Below are positions 6,088 to 6,619 of a stretch of 6,619 nucleotides of DNA, one piece after another (positions within the stretch are counted from its first letter, which is position 1; each line of letters begins with the position of its first letter). Both the position numbers and the translations under genes were made by a program. The notes below the pieces were generated by a model. That model had not been told where the DNA came from and searched no databases. It saw nothing but the letters and a program-made list of their open reading frames with translations. Where the stretch lies: contig JBGQHM010000381.1 in assembly GCA_041497995.1 (NCBI GenBank), forward strand, positions 1-6,619, given 5' to 3'. This stretch comes from DATKMS01 sp041497995. GTDB lineage: Bacteria; Desulfobacterota; Binatia; HRBIN30.

Positions 6088-6521
6088 GCGACAACGATCT
6101 CCGGCTCCAGCCGGACCACGGCGCTCAGCGAGTTTGAAATGAAGCAGTGCTTCTCTGCCATCTTGATCACACGCTCCACCTTCGTGCGGTCGACATCCGG
6201 GCCTACGGTGATGCGCGGCTTGACGACGACGCGCGTGATCGCCAGCCCCCGGCCGTCGGCTTTTTCCAGTGTCCCGGTCGCCGACGCCGTATACGCGATA
6301 AACGGAAGCTTCGAGTTCTGCGCAATCGTGACGAAGGTGAGCATGACGCACGCATTGACCGCCGCCACGCAAAGGTGCTCCGGCGACCACACATCATCGG
6401 TGCCCCCGAACTCAGACGGGGCACCGAAGTGCAGCGGAGGGCGGCCCGGAGCGACCAGCGTGCCGGTCCGGTTGTGCGTCCACTCGACCGTTGTGTCGTA
6501 GTCGTGCCGATCGTCGCCCAT
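6084..6521 (-). CDS. OsmC/Ohr-superfamily peroxiredoxin-like protein
   Basis: The 145-residue protein has the normal length and layout of OsmC-family proteins, which use two cysteines to reduce organic hydroperoxides in the cytoplasm. Conserved parts are the opening strand TVEWTHNRTGTL (11-22), GGTDDVWSPEHL (39-50), the helix VAAVNACVMLTFVTIA (52-67) with the family Cys58, and AEKHCFISNSL (122-132) with the second family Cys126. Glu48 sits where Ohr proteins have their active-site Glu. Oddities are an extra Cys51 and Phe127 where many relatives have Pro. It may belong to the uncharacterised OsmC branch rather than Ohr or OsmC proper, since the substrate is not readable. ATG at 6521 has a strong AAGGAG 7 nt upstream. 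The stop TGA overlaps the malQ start (GTGA), so the two are translationally coupled. Family assignment is firm; the physiological role is inferred. Confidence 0.95.
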   Translation of the reverse strand: MGDDRHDYDTTVEWTHNRTGTLVAPGRPPLHFGAPSEFGGTDDVWSPEHLCVAAVNACVMLTFVTIAQNSKLPFIAYTASATGTLEKADGRGLAITRVVVKPRITVGPDVDRTKVERVIKMAEKHCFISNSLSAVVRLEPEIVVA

Positions 6522-6528
6522 TCCTTTA

Positions 6529-6534
6529 CTCCTT
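6529..6534 (-). promoter_or_regulatory. Strong Shine-Dalgarno of the OsmC gene
   Basis: On the minus strand AAGGAG lies 7 nt before ATG at 6521, within GGAAGGAG. It is the best ribosome site of the minus-strand genes and confirms the chosen start. Confidence 0.8.
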
Positions 6535-6542
6535 CCGGCCCC

Positions 6543-6577
6543 AAGCTATGTGGGCAGTTGCAACGCGTCAATTGACG
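6543..6577 (-). promoter_or_regulatory. Possible sigma-70-like promoter with palindromic -35 for osmC-malQ
   Basis: On the minus strand TTGACG (6571-6566) is separated by 17 nt from TAGCTT (6548-6543), which keeps the three most conserved -10 positions. Transcription would then begin just upstream of the Shine-Dalgarno, giving a leader of roughly 15 nt. The -35 lies inside the 12-bp perfect palindrome CGTCAATTGACG (6566-6577), a possible operator. The alternative is that these bases are the last codons of an upstream gene (see 6546-6619), so this call is tentative. Confidence 0.35.
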
Positions 6578-6619
6578 GCACCGTCTCCGGGCCACTCGCG
6601 ACGGTCCACGGGCCATCCA
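6546..6619 (-). CDS. Possible C-terminal end of an upstream gene (cut by window edge)
   Basis: On the minus strand one frame enters from the right edge and reads 23 residues, beginning DGPWTVASGPETVPSID and ending DALQLPT, to TAG at 6548-6546. Its third positions are mostly G or C and its composition is protein-like, unlike the Arg-rich shadow frame beside it. If real, the gene would end 24 nt before osmC and make osmC-malQ part of a longer operon. A second frame also stops here (at TGA 6574-6572), so the evidence is weak. No family can be named. Confidence 0.3.
   Translation of the reverse strand, partial: DGPWTVASGPETVPSIDALQLPT

Noticed and set aside
6088..6390. Open extension upstream of malQ, up to an ATG at 6390
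   Set aside because: It lies inside osmC in another frame. GH77 similarity begins only after the GTG at 6087.
6203..6616. 137-codon minus-strand open frame over osmC
   Set aside because: It is an Arg/Ser-rich shadow frame of osmC. The OsmC frame has the family cysteines and a strong ribosome site.

Overview
The window is compact, high-GC bacterial DNA with no RNA gene, CRISPR array or insertion sequence that I could find. It carries seven well-supported protein genes, one of them cut by the left edge, plus one doubtful gene end at the right edge. GC-rich codon third positions and long antisense shadow frames fit a high-GC genome. The mix (SppA-type protease, bacterial soluble cytochrome P450, HI0933/BaiN flavoprotein, bacterial glutamine cyclotransferase, divergent GH77 glucanotransferase, OsmC) suggests an environmental bacterium, perhaps a proteobacterial or deltaproteobacterial-type lineage. 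There is no marker gene, so this placement is only an inference.

Left block (about 1-3004, all minus strand): an HI0933/BaiN-family flavoprotein (3004-1733), a cytochrome P450 (1699-497) and the N-terminal part of a protease IV/SppA-like S49 peptidase (446 to beyond base 1). The gaps are 33 and 50 nt, so the three could be one transcription unit. The P450 and flavoprotein suggest oxidative or reductive metabolism of a small hydrophobic molecule, but no ferredoxin or ferredoxin reductase is visible here.

Middle block (3005-4465, plus strand): a 108-nt divergent intergenic region with two perfect inverted repeats leads into a 183-residue conserved-looking protein of unknown function with a Rossmann/SLOG-like appearance. 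It is followed 12 nt later, in the same reading frame, by a secreted glutaminyl-peptide cyclotransferase. These two are probably co-transcribed.

Right block (4471-6619, minus strand): an OsmC-family protein (6521-6084) whose stop codon overlaps by 4 nt the GTG start of a 4-alpha-glucanotransferase (MalQ, GH77; 6087-4471). MalQ converges on the cyclotransferase gene with only 5 nt between the stop codons, and both stops lie inside one perfect hairpin. Upstream of osmC is a 12-bp perfect palindrome that may be a promoter/operator, or may lie within the last codons of an upstream gene.

No feature amounts to a recognisable new defence or mobile system. The most interesting items are the unknown Rossmann/SLOG-like protein and the small symmetric DNA elements at the gene boundaries.
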